DNA of 64,000 nt, taken from the NCBI GenBank assembly GCA_009379845.1, contig WHSZ01000019.1, positions 18,156 through 82,155 of the forward strand. The letters are read 5' to 3'. The notes under the pieces are model-generated. The model made no database searches. It saw only the letters and a program-made list of their open reading frames with translations, and was not told the DNA's origin. Of this stretch, positions 63,954 through 64,000 are shown one piece after another. Each line of letters starts with the position of its first letter. Positions within the stretch are counted from its first letter, which is position 1. This stretch comes from Pseudonocardiaceae bacterium. GTDB taxonomy: Bacteria; Actinomycetota; Actinomycetes; Mycobacteriales; Pseudonocardiaceae. Made by a program: the position numbers and the translations under genes.

Positions 63954-64000
63954 CCGCACCGCAAGTCCCTACGCAGGCGACCGAATGTCGCGTTGGGTGC

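Noticed and set aside
63970..64000. Partial minus-strand gene at the right edge
   Set aside because: A frame ends at TAG 63970-63972 just before a terminator, but only nine codons are in the window, too few to call.
1..64000. tRNA, rRNA, riboswitches, insertion sequences
   Set aside because: Looked for by eye and not found; a covariance-model scan (Infernal/tRNAscan) would be decisive and could not be run here.

Overview
The window is a 64 kb piece of a high-GC actinobacterial chromosome. I place it in the Pseudonocardiales, with relatives in Mycobacteriales, by inference. The support is a long run of genes in the order known from Mycobacterium tuberculosis: msrB, hemQ-hemY-hemE, DUF3000, RNase D, dxs, a TrmA-like methylase, a KimA-like permease, ceoBC, DUF3159, an OB-fold protein, a hydrolase, DUF3710, dut, DUF3093, DUF4193, cei, suhB, ppgK, sigA, DUF7455, sigB and ideR. 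GTG and TTG starts are common, ATGA overlaps are frequent, and several genes look leaderless. I saw no rRNA, tRNA, CRISPR array, transposase or phage gene.

Layout. 1-9065: end of an AraC-type regulator, a serine hydrolase, msrB, the coproporphyrin-branch haem cluster, DUF3000, an orphan LuxR-type response regulator and RNase D. 9084-19856: an accessory block between rnd and dxs, which are close neighbours in mycobacteria. It carries a two-component system, an ArsR-SRPBCC operon, a 1220-residue HTH-STAND-WD40 protein and two secreted hydrolases. 19893-25241: dxs, then a second variable slot with a yeast-type cytosine deaminase, an extra RpoD-family sigma factor, a PNPOx-like flavoprotein and a DUF574 methyltransferase. 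25337-38866: the core run from the TrmA-like methylase to sigA, including a KimA-like K+ permease facing two TrkA-type proteins. 39176-47415: two DUF7455 genes, a helicase, a YihY-like membrane protein, DUF3039, DUF3099, a methyltransferase, dtd and sigB. 47668-64000: class I fumarase, a lipoprotein, an acetyltransferase/deacetylase operon (pat-acuC), a rhodanese, ideR-galK, galE, DUF4192, two S9/S15-type peptidases and a GNAT enzyme.

Main observations. sigB is interrupted by an in-frame UGA replacing the first of the two invariant tryptophans in sigma region 2.3/2.4, while the rest of the gene is intact and in frame. The two DUF7455 genes carry near-identical ECF-type promoter motifs (GGGAAC, 17 nt, CGTCT), and sigB has its own ECF-type motif (GGGAAC, 18 nt, GTT). 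Other points are a KimA-like transporter beside TrkA proteins with no TrkH, a 14-blade STAND protein in the accessory block, a probable one-base deletion at codon 2 of an SRPBCC gene, a 23/24-nt degenerate tandem repeat before acuC, a 35-nt tandem duplication next to a perfect palindrome after ceoC, and translational coupling of ideR to galK.
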